DNA from: Acidimicrobiales bacterium
GTDB taxonomy: Bacteria; Actinomycetota; Acidimicrobiia; Acidimicrobiales; JADJXE01
DNA length: 64,000 nt
Assembly: GCA_016716005.1 (NCBI GenBank)
Contig: JADJXE010000001.1
Span: forward strand, 1,749,001-1,813,000
Direction: 5' to 3'
The notes under the pieces are model-generated. The model was not told where the DNA came from. It made no database searches and worked only from the letters and a program-made list of their open reading frames with translations. The translations under genes and the position numbers were made by a program. Positions 52,001 to 61,565 of the stretch are shown piece by piece (position 1 is the first letter of the stretch; every line of letters begins with the position of its first letter).

Positions 52001-54134
52001 TCTGGGTGAGGTCGGCATTGGTGTTCGCCGTGGGGTCGTCGCTGACCACCACCGAGATGGCGACGTCGAACACGTCGCCGAACTGCGTGTAGAGCGAGCC
52101 GTCCGGAGGGGCCAGCGGGTCGCCGACCGCCCACTGCAGCTGCCCCTCGGGGAAGCTGTCGAAGCCGTCGATGCTGACGGTGCTGCTGGGCAGCTCGACC
52201 CAGTCGTCGAAGGTGGTGTTGGCCGGGAGGAAGTCGGTCACCAGCGCGTCCCGGACGCGGACCGTGCTGGGGTACGCGAGGGTGAGGCGGAAGCACACGT
52301 TGTCGCCGGGGACGAACCGGACAGGGTCGCCGGTCCCCGACGGGGCGTCGCAGGTCAGGCCGAGCGGGAAGCCGGCCGGGTCGACGTACAGCTGCTTGTC
52401 GATGCTGCTCCAGCTGGACGACAGGCCGGCCGACGAGACGTCGTCGATCGGGTAGGGCGCCGGGTCGTCGGGGTTCGGCCGGTCGTTGGCGACGGGCAGC
52501 CCGTCCTGGCCGCGGACCACCGACGCGTCCCCGTCGATCCGCACGTCGTTCTCGAGGCCGTCGAAAGCCAGCACCGGCGTGGTCGGTGCGTCGTAGTCGG
52601 CCCGGGTGCGGGTCGAGAACGCCACCTGGGTGGTGCCGTCGGCGGCGATCGCGCCCACGTCGAACTGCACGGTCCAGCTGCCGTCCGGGTTCGCGGTGGG
52701 CGTCGGCGCCAGGTACGGGATGGAGGGCTCGGCACCGGCCTCGGGCCCGCACTCGCCGCTCGGCGTGCCGCCCACCGGGCACAGGCCGTTGGGCACCGTG
52801 TCGGTGACCACGAGGCCGGCGAGGTCCCGGTACTCGCTGACGGCAACGTCGAGCGTCCACCGGCGAAGCGATCCCACCACCACCGTGGCGTCGTCGACGC
52901 CCTTGACGATCCGCAGGTCTTCCGCGGTGCGGGTGAGCGTGGTCGTGTCGCGCACCGGGTTCTGCCCACCGGGCGCGAACCGCCCCGTGTAGGTGCCGGT
53001 CACCCCGGCCAGGTTGGTGAGCGCCTGCTCGTCCGTGGCCTCCGGGCCGCTGTTGTTGTCGAGGTTGGCGGTCTGCGGCCCGTTGGTGGGCGGGGCCGCG
53101 CCGCCGCTCCACGTGAGCGTGTTGGCGCGGATGGGGATGGCGGCCGCGTACCGCAGGACCCTCACCTGGCCCGGCGCCAGGTTGCCGAGACCGGTCCACT
53201 GCACGTGCGTGTACACGGCCTGCGGGAGCGGGCCGGCGCCGTCGGGATCGACGAGCACGGTCTCGACCAGGGTTGGGGCCACGCAGTCGGGGGGCGTGGG
53301 GGCGGCGAGTCGGGGGGCACCCGAGTACTCCACGTCGTTGCCGGGGAAGGTCGGCGCGTCGGTCGTGTTGTCGACCGCGCCGCAGCCGAGGAACTCCAGG
53401 TTGGCGGGCAGGTAGTCGTCGACGACGATGCCGTTCGTCGCCGCGATCTGGTTGTTGGTGACGGTGAGCGTGTACACGGTGGTCTGGTCGTGCACGCCTC
53501 GGAGCAGCTCGCCCTCGGGGCTGGGCTCGCTCTTGTCGATGCGGATCGGCACCACGGTGGTGGCGGCCGTGTCGGTGTCGGAGGTGGTGAAGCTGCTCGG
53601 GCCGGGGATCGGCTCACCGTTCGCGTCGAAGTCGGGCACGAACCGCGGGTTGCTGTTGGCGTAGGCCCCGGCCGAGTTCGGGTACACGGAGCCCACCGGC
53701 AGCGGGTTGGCGGCGTCGACCGGCCCGACCACGTGGCGAACCTGGTAGCCGACGGTGAGGTTCGATCCGGGCTGGAGGTCGCCGATGTTCTCCCAGAGCA
53801 GGGTGGTCGAGCCAGGGGTCGGCACGTCGATCACCACGACCGGTGCCGGGCTGGCCGAGCCGGCCACGTACGACAGGCCGGGCAGCAGCACGTCGCGGAA
53901 CGACACGTTGTACAGGGGTGCCTGGCCCTGGGCGTTGCTGGCCTCGAGGCTGACGGGCGCGTCGGTGCCGTACAGCACCGTGGGGCCGGCGGCCTTGTCG
54001 AACGTGATCTCGGGTGGGTCGGCCTGTGCCGGCCGCACCTGCGTCCAGACCGGCACGGCCGACGCGACGAGGGCGAGCAGGCCGGCGACGGCCAGGAGGC
54101 GCCGCCGGCGGGGCGACGCGTGGCGCTGAGGCAT
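46098..54134 (-). CDS. giant DUF11-repeat surface protein with LAXTG-type sorting signal
   Basis: A protein of about 2,678 residues. The ATG at 54134 has GGAG six bases ahead and begins a secretion signal (MPQRHASPRRRR, then a hydrophobic stretch ending near PAQA). An alternative ATG at 54182 adds 16 residues. The body is a chain of immunoglobulin-like DUF11 (TIGR01451-type) repeats. Seven C-terminal repeats of about 125 residues each share a V(T/S)NxGPS, PAGL, GxGWxC pattern (nt 46440-49170). A Thr/Pro/Gly stalk with hexamer-encoded repeats follows, then LAVTG (nt 46203-46217), a hydrophobic helix and an Arg-rich tail. It is probably anchored in the cell wall by a class E sortase. Adhesion or S-layer-like roles are inference. 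Confidence 0.85.
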   Translation of the reverse strand: MPQRHASPRRRRLLAVAGLLALVASAVPVWTQVRPAQADPPEITFDKAAGPTVLYGTDAPVSLEASNAQGQAPLYNVSFRDVLLPGLSYVAGSASPAPVVVIDVPTPGSTTLLWENIGDLQPGSNLTVGYQVRHVVGPVDAANPLPVGSVYPNSAGAYANSNPRFVPDFDANGEPIPGPSSFTTSDTDTAATTVVPIRIDKSEPSPEGELLRGVHDQTTVYTLTVTNNQIAATNGIVVDDYLPANLEFLGCGAVDNTTDAPTFPGNDVEYSGAPRLAAPTPPDCVAPTLVETVLVDPDGAGPLPQAVYTHVQWTGLGNLAPGQVRVLRYAAAIPIRANTLTWSGGAAPPTNGPQTANLDNNSGPEATDEQALTNLAGVTGTYTGRFAPGGQNPVRDTTTLTRTAEDLRIVKGVDDATVVVGSLRRWTLDVAVSEYRDLAGLVVTDTVPNGLCPVGGTPSGECGPEAGAEPSIPYLAPTPTANPDGSWTVQFDVGAIAADGTTQVAFSTRTRADYDAPTTPVLAFDGLENDVRIDGDASVVRGQDGLPVANDRPNPDDPAPYPIDDVSSAGLSSSWSSIDKQLYVDPAGFPLGLTCDAPSGTGDPVRFVPGDNVCFRLTLAYPSTVRVRDALVTDFLPANTTFDDWVELPSSTVSIDGFDSFPEGQLQWAVGDPLAPPDGSLYTQFGDVFDVAISVVVSDDPTANTNADLTQNLLKGTGLNTPGQSVSLRDDVTYAVAVPELDLLKGVFEVRRGASVVNGPNLPDVDDVVVRPGDVVTYRVDVGNLAPTDAGGGADARNVAVRDDLPTGITCADVTLPATPYDVTPSVLAPPVGPAPVPPPTVTGDVTVASVSCAGDVITWSVAEGSPPPQALQAGTQLSLRYDVTVPTTAAANQQFTNTAEVTDYDGPVGTNDGPYVPGTGGVPPATDTSLVRLVSATLAKAGTTSVDEAGNNLNGQATIGETVTYTVTFAVPANSSVYEATVFDTPFPNGFAYQGDAAITTCPIADCSGFAPAADGNGWRITFPTPFENATSSDYVFTVTASALVQDVPANARGQNKANTVRYQWEDEGGNPVGNLSRQKSIRVVEPNPRITKSHTPAGPFDGGDTIGYVLAVTNPTTGANVSTLHDVVVTDCVPNGLTVQTPVDPPGPGGTVAVSVDDPACGGGTGTLVTWDLSGDSPNGLEPAGFAPGAATLFLGYDAVVDSDQVAASTLQNTATVAGVSLGDNPEAREYAASTTDTVALSRATIDKVVDPAETTVGVASDSTLTVTVPDGVKIVNAEVRDVLPAGLVYAGDCSPACTVAGSTITWDLGAEVVGPATLTLTYSAYPDTDQAAGDTLVNTATLSWEVGAGTVTDQDQATLTVVEPDLAVDKLVIVPPDPNPVQGPVSVPAGTTLTYLVRVANNGTSPAYDVTVTDALPATGTGAPASISDGGTFDAGPPREITWVLDGPIAVGATKELSYQVQVDPASTFPPNPRTLANTASIDQYFGVPDPTDPDRYQEYTGGSDRVTVDVDTPVLQIDKAVGTTDRAEVGAPFTWVVTVDNTGGATAFGVDVVDTLPNSWTYDATTSIVSTSPAGCTAVPSVAGARITWADVCDLQAGGSITVTFTATPQEAAATTDPGYLNAQVNSATVTGTDGGGDPLPPDTATAEARLLAADLSIVKGDGDAAFVVGEPGTYFVDVTNLGPDPEAGPVTVTDTVPAGLSATAVSGAGWSCSIQGGGSSFGCTRPGPLAANTAAPTITVTVDVSAAAIPSVTNTASVDGTTFDPDPGNNTDTEETPVRRVSDFTIDKQLSGTIVPGEQAAWTITVTNLGPSPASGLVTVTDPLPAGTALVSAGGTGWDCSASTPGASTDTDGNVVVTASGDVSCQRSVVELAPGGLEPITATFVVDSSVTGPVVNVATVSGPDDPNPDNDTSTASGRPDPDARLVVDKTSPADFVVGQQGSWNISVTNVGVSTEQGPITVTDPLPAGVGFVSAGGTGWTCSEAAGSIGCTHPGPLPPGVTLPLIAVVVDVLPEAAPDPAGGNTVENTATVVGTTDPDPDTDTDVVPVIPVAELVVDKVHDGDRLTVGEQGTYRIRVTNNGPSAEAGPVTVSDDLPEGLTAVTAAGTGWTCDITDAGGTVRCTHPGLVAAGEALPEIVVTVDVGPAAAPLPDPAPNEVSNPATVTGTTDPDPDTDVDVVPVIPVADLAITKTSDGDFVVGAQETYTLTVENLGPSAAGTPITVTDALPTGLTFVSGSGGGWSCSAAAQDVTCTRGNPLAAGAATTILLVVDVLPAAVPDPPTAQIDNAATVGSVTVDPDPDNNTDTDRAEVTAAADLAIRKVHTGAFLVGREGTFVLDVTNNGPSPALAPTTVTDTLPDGLAYVSASGPGWACVEGAGVVTCTLDEDLAVGASTTISLTVAVSPGAQGTLVNRATVGGTLPDPVPDNDTDDDLVTVVPLSDLVLTKDLDGSLVSGQQAVWRIVIANRGPSPSPGPVVVTDTLPAGLAYVGGTGDGWSCAASGQAVTCSRSAGLAVGETSTVLLAVRVDLPAGSTVTNVATVDGPNLDPDPGNDTDGATGAVSGGGGTTTTTTSTTSTTSTTAPPSTVVPPPIPPPTGGTTTTTIGTGVGAGGTSTGTGTGTGTGTGSSSGSGGLLAVTGAAIAGLVGLAVLLLVSGTAVRGGAAVAGRRRRHR
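46243..46286. repeat. hexanucleotide (ccggtg)n microsatellite
   Basis: About seven copies of ccggtg/ggtgcc (plus strand) encode the Gly-Thr repeats in the stalk of the DUF11 protein just before its sorting signal. Confidence 0.9.
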
Positions 54135-54307
54135 GGGTGGCTCCGGGGAACGACGCCCGAGGGCGGGCGCACGACGCGACATGGACGTCCTGTCGGCAGG
54201 GCCCCCAGCCGATGTGAGCGACCCGTTGGCGACAGAGGCCCTCCGTCCACGGGCCCGGCGGCCCGCCGATCCGCCGCCCCTGACCTGCCGGGCCCACGCC
54301 CCACGGG

Positions 54308-54357
54308 TCCCCGACGCGCCCAGCCCGCCCCAACGTCGCCGAACGCGACCGAGAACC
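54308..54357. repeat. 50-base direct repeat, copy A
   Basis: Matches copy B at 54376-54425 with one mismatch (54308 tccccgacgc onward). The copies are 18 bases apart. Both lie between the methyltransferase end and the DUF11 gene start. Confidence 0.9.
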
Positions 54358-54375
54358 GCTCGCGCGCCCCACCCA

Positions 54376-54425
54376 TCCCCGACGCACCCAGCCCGCCCCA
54401 ACGTCGCCGAACGCGACCGAGAACC
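54376..54425. repeat. 50-base direct repeat, copy B
   Basis: Second copy of the repeat, ending ten bases before the stop codon of the MidA-type methyltransferase gene. Confidence 0.9.
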
Positions 54426-54435
54426 CCGGGGAACG

Positions 54436-55611
54436 TCAGCCCACGACCCACTCCAGCACCCGGAAGGCGCCCAGGCCGCCGGGGTCGGTGAGGGCCTCCC
54501 CCTCGCGCACCCGGCTGCGGGCGCGCAGGGCGGCGAGGTCGCCGAACCGGGCCCGCTCGGCCCACACCTGCCGACCCTCCTCCACCAGCTCGCCCAGGCC
54601 GTGGGCGGCCAGGAAGCCGGCCTGGTCGCGGTCGGCGTCGGGCGCGCGCACCCGCGACAGCTGGTCGACGGCCACCTCGCAGGTGATGTCCTGGCTGCCG
54701 GGCGCGTCGAGGGGAGCGCCACCCCGCTCGTGGGCCCGGTACGTGCGCAGCCAGTCGCTCCACGGCCGGCGGGCGAGCGAGCCCGTGCGATCGGCGTAGT
54801 CGAACACCACCACGCGCCCCGCCACCAGGGCACCCAGCGCCTCGCGCAGCCAGGCCACGGCGTGGCGCTCGACCGGGATGCGGGCCCCCGGACGGGCGTC
54901 GGGCGCCGCTCGCGCCGCGGCCTCCGCCAGGGCGCCGTCGGCCGGCACCAGGATCTCGGCGAACCCGCCCACCCCCGCCCCTGCCCCTGCCCCTGCCCCT
55001 GCCCCTTCCTCGACCCCCACCCGAACCTCCAGCCATCCGCCGGGGGCCCGCTCGAGGAGGGCGACGGGCAGGTTGTCGAGCAGCTCGTTGGCCAGGATCA
55101 CGCCGGTGACCGGCTCCCTCGGGAGCCGGTCGAGGCTCACCACCACCGGTCCCTCCACGCCCCGGGCCGGCACCGGTTCGTCGCCCTCCGCCGGCGGGGG
55201 CACGGCGAAGGCCACCACGGCCGGCTCGAGCACCAGGTGCTCGCCGTGGCGGGCCCGTTGGGCGGCGGACCGCTCGACCAGCAGGTACCGCAAGGCCGGT
55301 GCGCAGGCCGGGGCCGCGGCCAGCACCGCCCGCGCCAGCGTGCCCGGCCCGGCTCCGGCGTCCACCACCACGAACGGGTCTGGCCGGCCCAGCTCGTCCC
55401 ACCACCGGTCGAGGGCGCGAGCCACCACAGCCCCGAACAGCGGGCCCACCTCGGGGCTCGTGACGAAGTCGCCGCGCCGGCCGGCCGAGCCGCCCGACGC
55501 GTAGAAGCCGCCCTCCGGGTCGTAGAGGGCGGCCTCCTGGAACTGGTCGAACGGGATGGGGCCGTGCCGGGCGATGCGCTCGGCGAGCCGCGCCTCCAGC
55601 GCGCTCGTCAC
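54436..55611 (-). CDS. SAM-dependent methyltransferase, MidA/NDUFAF7 family
   Basis: A 391-residue protein of the DUF185 family. It has GPIPFDQFQEAALYDPEGGF near the N-terminus, DFVTSPEVGPLFG, the SAM-binding VVVDAGAGPGTLARAVL, and NELLDNLPVAL. In mitochondria NDUFAF7 dimethylates an arginine of the complex I subunit equal to NuoD. Here the gene starts with a GTG at 55611 whose last bases form the nuoN stop (GTGA), tying it to the nuo operon. A Gly/Ala run near residue 215 comes from a hexamer microsatellite. Confidence 0.88.
   Translation of the reverse strand: MTSALEARLAERIARHGPIPFDQFQEAALYDPEGGFYASGGSAGRRGDFVTSPEVGPLFGAVVARALDRWWDELGRPDPFVVVDAGAGPGTLARAVLAAAPACAPALRYLLVERSAAQRARHGEHLVLEPAVVAFAVPPPAEGDEPVPARGVEGPVVVSLDRLPREPVTGVILANELLDNLPVALLERAPGGWLEVRVGVEEGAGAGAGAGAGVGGFAEILVPADGALAEAAARAAPDARPGARIPVERHAVAWLREALGALVAGRVVVFDYADRTGSLARRPWSDWLRTYRAHERGGAPLDAPGSQDITCEVAVDQLSRVRAPDADRDQAGFLAAHGLGELVEEGRQVWAERARFGDLAALRARSRVREGEALTDPGGLGAFRVLEWVVG
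54973..55007. repeat. hexanucleotide (cccctg)n microsatellite
   Basis: About five copies of a cccctg unit (plus strand), encoding Gly-Ala repeats inside the MidA-type methyltransferase gene. Confidence 0.9.
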
Positions 55612-57113
55612 CCGCCGAGGGCGAAGCTCGCGATGTCGCCGAAGCGGGCCAGCAGCTGCGGGAACACGCCCACCACCAGGGTGACGCCGCCGGTGAGCAG
55701 CAGCGCGAACCCGAGCGACGCCGGCACCCGCACCGGCGTGCGGTCGTCGTCGGGGACCGGGCTCATCCACATCTGCCGGGCCACGTTGGCGTAGTAGAAG
55801 AGCGCCACCACGGAGTTCAGGCCGGCCAGCACGGCCAGGGTGATGGCCCAGCCCCCACCGGCGTCGACGAGGGCGCGGAACATCGTGAACTTGGCGACCC
55901 AGCCCGCCAGCGGGGGCACCCCGGCCAGCGAGAAGAGGAACACCGTCATCAACGTGGCCAGGCCGGGCGCATACGAGAACAGCCCGCCGTACGACGAGAT
56001 CTCGCCCGACCGGGTCTTGCGCGCGACGGCGATCACCACCGCGAAGGCCCCGAGGCCGGTGGCGCCGTAGATGAGCAGGTACGTGACGACCGCGGTGAGG
56101 CCGCTGCGGGCCGACTCGGGGCTGGCACCCAGCGAGAACATGGCGGCCAGGATGAACCCGCCCTGGGAGATCGACGAGTAGGCGAGCATCCGCACGATGT
56201 TCGTCTGGCGGAGGGCCACCAGGTTGGCGAAGGTCATCGTGAGGGCGGCCAGGATCCACAGCAGCGGCTCCCACACGTCGCTGCGCCCGTAGAATCCGAT
56301 GAGGATCAGCTCGAGCAGGGCGACGAAGCCCGCCGCCTTGGACGCGACCGACAGGAAGGCCGCGACCGGGGTGGGCGCACCCTGGTAGGTGTCGGGCGCC
56401 CAGGTGTGGAACGGCACGGCCGACACCTTGAAGCCGAAGCCGATGATCACGAACACGATGCCGAGGGTGACGATGGGCTCGCTGTTCGCCGAGCCGCCGA
56501 CGACCTCGCCGATCTCGGTCAGCAGGGTGCTGCCGGTCACACCGAACACCAGCGACATGCCGTAGAGCATCACCGCTGATGCGAACACGCCGAGCAGGTA
56601 GTACTTCACCCCGGCCTCGTTGGACAGCGACGACCGCTTCTTCCACGCCGCCAGCATGTAGGCGGGGATGGAGAGCACCTCGAGGGCCACGAAGATCGTG
56701 ATCAGGTCGCGGGCCGAGGTCATGAGCACCATGCCCAGCAGGGAGGCGAGCAGCAGCACGAAGTACTCGCCCTCGTAGTAGTCGCCCTCGGCCAGCTCGT
56801 TGCTGGAGAGCAGCACCACCACGTAGCCGGCCAGCACGAACAACCCCGACAGCACCAGCGAGAAGTCGTCGACCACGAGGGCCCCGCCGAACATGACGCG
56901 GTCGGAGCCGTCGATGGCGAGGGTGACGATGGGGACGAGCGTGGCCAGCAGGCCGATGCCGGCCAGCGACGACGTCGCCCACTTGGTGCGCTCGCCGAAG
57001 AACAGGTCGGCCACGAGCACCACCACGATGGCGGCCCCCAGCACCATCAGGGGCGCGAGGGCGTGGTAGTCGAGGGTCGGCTCGCTGAACCCGGCGGCGG
57101 CGGCGAGCAGCAC
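55608..57113 (-). CDS. nuoN: NADH-quinone oxidoreductase subunit N
   Basis: Antiporter-like membrane subunit of complex I, 501 residues and about 14 transmembrane helices. Family segments include EVLSIPAYMLAAWKKRS, KVSAVPFHTWAPDTYQGAPT and RMLAYSSISQGGFIL. It starts with GTG at 57113, five bases beyond the nuoM stop, and its stop overlaps the start of the methyltransferase gene. Confidence 0.95.
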   Translation of the reverse strand: MLLAAAAGFSEPTLDYHALAPLMVLGAAIVVVLVADLFFGERTKWATSSLAGIGLLATLVPIVTLAIDGSDRVMFGGALVVDDFSLVLSGLFVLAGYVVVLLSSNELAEGDYYEGEYFVLLLASLLGMVLMTSARDLITIFVALEVLSIPAYMLAAWKKRSSLSNEAGVKYYLLGVFASAVMLYGMSLVFGVTGSTLLTEIGEVVGGSANSEPIVTLGIVFVIIGFGFKVSAVPFHTWAPDTYQGAPTPVAAFLSVASKAAGFVALLELILIGFYGRSDVWEPLLWILAALTMTFANLVALRQTNIVRMLAYSSISQGGFILAAMFSLGASPESARSGLTAVVTYLLIYGATGLGAFAVVIAVARKTRSGEISSYGGLFSYAPGLATLMTVFLFSLAGVPPLAGWVAKFTMFRALVDAGGGWAITLAVLAGLNSVVALFYYANVARQMWMSPVPDDDRTPVRVPASLGFALLLTGGVTLVVGVFPQLLARFGDIASFALGG

Positions 57114-57117
57114 GGCT

Positions 57118-58635
57118 CTACGCCCCCAGGGCCCGGAGGGCCACGCCGACGGCGTCGTCGGTGACCTTGAACAGCAGGTTCGGGTAGATGCCGAGCACCA
57201 CGATCAGCAGGAGCAGCGGCGTCCACGCGATCCACTCCGGCACCTTCACGTCGGCGATGGCCTCGTGGCTGAACTCCTCCCTCGGGCGCCCGAACGCGGT
57301 GCGCTGGAACATCCAGAGGAGGTAGCCGGCGGCCAGCACGGTGCCGATGGCGGCCATCACCATGAAGGTCCGGAAGGTCTCCACCGGCAGCCCGGCCGCC
57401 GGCTGGTAGGCCGACAGGATGGCGGGGAACTCGCCCCAGAAGCCGGCCAGGCCGGGCAGGCCGAGCGAGGCCATGGCCGAGAAGCCGAGGATCCAGCCGA
57501 GCCGCGGCGCCTGGAGGAGCATGCCGCCCAGGTGGCCGATGTCGTAGGTGTGGTAGCGCTCCTTCACCGAGCCGGCCAGGAAGAAGAGCATGCCGGTGAT
57601 GAGCCCGTGGGCCACCATGCCGAACACCGCGGCGTTGAAGCCGAAGGAGGTGAGGCTGGCGATGCCGAGCATCACGAAGCCCATGTGGGCCACCGACGAG
57701 AACGCGATGAGCCGCTTCAGGCTGGTCTGGGCCAGGCAGCAGAGCGCGCCGTACAGGATGCCGATCACCGCCAGGAAGCCGATCCACGGCGCGTAGTCCT
57801 TGGCCGCCTCCGGCAGGATCGGGATGGCGATCCGGATGAAGCCGTACGTGCCCAGCTTCAGCAGCACGGCGGCCAGGATCACCGAGCCCACGGTGGGGGC
57901 CTCGGTGTGGGCGTCGGGCAGCCAGGTGTGCAGGGGGAACATCGGCACCTTCACCGCGAAGCCGACGAACATGCCGAGGAAGATCCACAGCTGGCTGGTG
58001 CGGGCGATGCCCTGGGCGGCCTCCGTCAGGGCCCTGATGTCGAAGGTCTGGGGGTCGGACAGGAAGTAGAGGGCCAGGAACGACAGCAGCAGCAGCGCCG
58101 ACCCGAACAGGGTGAACAGGAAGAACTTGATGGCCGCGTACTGGCGGTTCTCGCCGCCCCACACGCCGATGAGGAAGTACATGGGCAGCAGGACGACCTC
58201 GAAGAACACGAAGAAGAGGATCAGGTCCTGGGCCACGAACGTGCCGTTCATGCCCACGGTGAGGATCATGAGCAGGATGAAGAACGCCTTGGGGTTGCCG
58301 GGCTCGGGCAGGTGGTCGAACGAGTAGACGATGCAGAGCGGCACGATCAGCATCGACAGCAGCAGCAGGGGCAGGGAGATGCCGTCGATGCCGACGATGT
58401 AGCGGGCGTTGATCACGTCGATCCACGGCTTGTCGACGACGAACTGCAGCTGACCGGCCCGGTCGAAGTCGAAGTCGGCGATCAGGTACACGCCGACGGC
58501 CGCGGTGAGCAGGCTCGTCACCAGGGCGATCCACTTGAAGGACTGCTCGTTGCGGTTCGGCACGAGGAGCATGACGGCAGCCCCCACGAGGGGGACGAAC
58601 ACCGCCGCGCTGAGCGCCCAGCTGTCGAGGTTCAT
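57118..58635 (-). CDS. nuoM: NADH-quinone oxidoreductase subunit M
   Basis: Antiporter-like proton-pumping subunit, 505 residues. It has GIDGISLPLLLLS, KVPMFPLHTWLPDAHTEAPT with the conserved lysine and histidine, LIAFSSVAHMGFVMLGI, and HGLITGMLFFLAGSVKER. The ATG at 58635 gives MNLDSWALSAAVFVPLVGA; the frame is open further upstream into nuoL but has no subunit M similarity. Confidence 0.96.
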   Translation of the reverse strand: MNLDSWALSAAVFVPLVGAAVMLLVPNRNEQSFKWIALVTSLLTAAVGVYLIADFDFDRAGQLQFVVDKPWIDVINARYIVGIDGISLPLLLLSMLIVPLCIVYSFDHLPEPGNPKAFFILLMILTVGMNGTFVAQDLILFFVFFEVVLLPMYFLIGVWGGENRQYAAIKFFLFTLFGSALLLLSFLALYFLSDPQTFDIRALTEAAQGIARTSQLWIFLGMFVGFAVKVPMFPLHTWLPDAHTEAPTVGSVILAAVLLKLGTYGFIRIAIPILPEAAKDYAPWIGFLAVIGILYGALCCLAQTSLKRLIAFSSVAHMGFVMLGIASLTSFGFNAAVFGMVAHGLITGMLFFLAGSVKERYHTYDIGHLGGMLLQAPRLGWILGFSAMASLGLPGLAGFWGEFPAILSAYQPAAGLPVETFRTFMVMAAIGTVLAAGYLLWMFQRTAFGRPREEFSHEAIADVKVPEWIAWTPLLLLIVVLGIYPNLLFKVTDDAVGVALRALGA

Positions 58636-58648
58636 GGGACTCGGGCTC

Positions 58649-60742
<2,094 letters not shown>

Positions 60743-60749
60743 GCTTCCC

Positions 60750-61049
60750 TCAGCCCTTCATGGCGTCGAGCTCGTCGAGCTGGATGCTGGAGCGGTTGCG
60801 GTAGACGAGGAGGACCAGCGCGAGCCCCACCCCCACCTCGGCGGCGGCGATGGCGATGACGAACAGCGCGAACACCTGCCCGGTGATCACGTCGTTGTAG
60901 GCGCCGAAGGCGATGAGGTTGATGTTGACCGCGTTCAGGATCAGCTCCACCGACATGAGCACCAGCACGGCGTTGCGCCGGGCGAGCACCCCGTAGACCC
61001 CGATGCAGAACAGCACCGCGCCCAGGAGCAGGAACTGGTTGAGCAGCAC
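60750..61049 (-). CDS. nuoK: NADH-quinone oxidoreductase subunit K
   Basis: Three-helix membrane subunit, 99 residues. The conserved glutamates are in the helix VLVLMSVELILNAVN (Glu) and in the third helix. The likely start is the GTG at 61049. It lies 21 bases past nuoJ and seven before nuoL. Confidence 0.95.
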   Translation of the reverse strand: MLLNQFLLLGAVLFCIGVYGVLARRNAVLVLMSVELILNAVNINLIAFGAYNDVITGQVFALFVIAIAAAEVGVGLALVLLVYRNRSSIQLDELDAMKG

Positions 61050-61070
61050 GGCGACCCCTCCCCCTCGCCT

Positions 61071-61562
61071 TCAGTCCCGCCGGGCCAGCACGATGGCGCC
61101 GACCAGCGCCACCAGCAGCAGGGCCCCGACGGCCTGGAAGGGGATGATGTAGTCGGAGAAGATGGCGTTGCCCACCTCGGCGGTGCGCTGGACCCGGACG
61201 GGGTCGACCTCGTTGTCGCCGAACGCGTCGATCAGCACGTAGGCGAGGGTGCCGAGGAGCAGCAGCGACACCCCGGCGGCGATCCACCACTGGTCGCTGG
61301 TGAGCTCGTCGCTCTTGCCGAGGCGGGCGCGGGTCAGCATCACGCCGAAGAGGATCAGCACGATGATGGCGCCGACGTAGACGAGCACCTGCACGATGGC
61401 GGTGAACTCGGCGGCCAGCAGGATGAACTGGGCCGCCATCCCACCGAACACGATCACCAGGTAGAGCGCGGCGTGCACCACGTTCTTGGTGGTGACCACC
61501 TTGATGGCGGCGAGGACCATGGCCGCGGCGATGATCCCGAAGAAGACGTTCTGAGCGACCAC
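61071..61562 (-). CDS. nuoJ: NADH-quinone oxidoreductase subunit J
   Basis: Membrane subunit of complex I with five helices, 163 residues. It has VVHAALYLVIVFGGMAAQFI, AEFTAIVQVLVYVGAIIVLI with the pi-bulge region, and LFGVMLT. It begins with GTG at 61562, a few bases past the nuoI stop. Confidence 0.95.
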   Translation of the reverse strand: MVAQNVFFGIIAAAMVLAAIKVVTTKNVVHAALYLVIVFGGMAAQFILLAAEFTAIVQVLVYVGAIIVLILFGVMLTRARLGKSDELTSDQWWIAAGVSLLLLGTLAYVLIDAFGDNEVDPVRVQRTAEVGNAIFSDYIIPFQAVGALLLVALVGAIVLARRD

Positions 61563-61565
61563 GGC

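Larger units (their letters stand above)
54135..54435. other. 301-base intergenic region upstream of the giant surface protein gene
   Basis: No gene was seen. It contains the Shine-Dalgarno sequence of the DUF11 gene, the 50-base direct repeat at 54308-54425, and presumably the promoter of the DUF11 gene (none clearly recognisable). It also holds the 3' flank of the methyltransferase gene. Confidence 0.6.

Noticed and set aside
47151..54491. A plus-strand open frame of 2,446 codons opposite the DUF11 gene
   Set aside because: Composition is Arg/Val/Gly/Asp/His-rich shadow sequence with no domains. The minus strand encodes a clear signal peptide, repeated domains and a sorting signal. Long antisense frames are expected at this GC content.
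54135..54833. N-terminal extension of the DUF11 protein to an upstream start
   Set aside because: It would overlap the methyltransferase gene and bury the secretion signal about 230 residues inside the protein.
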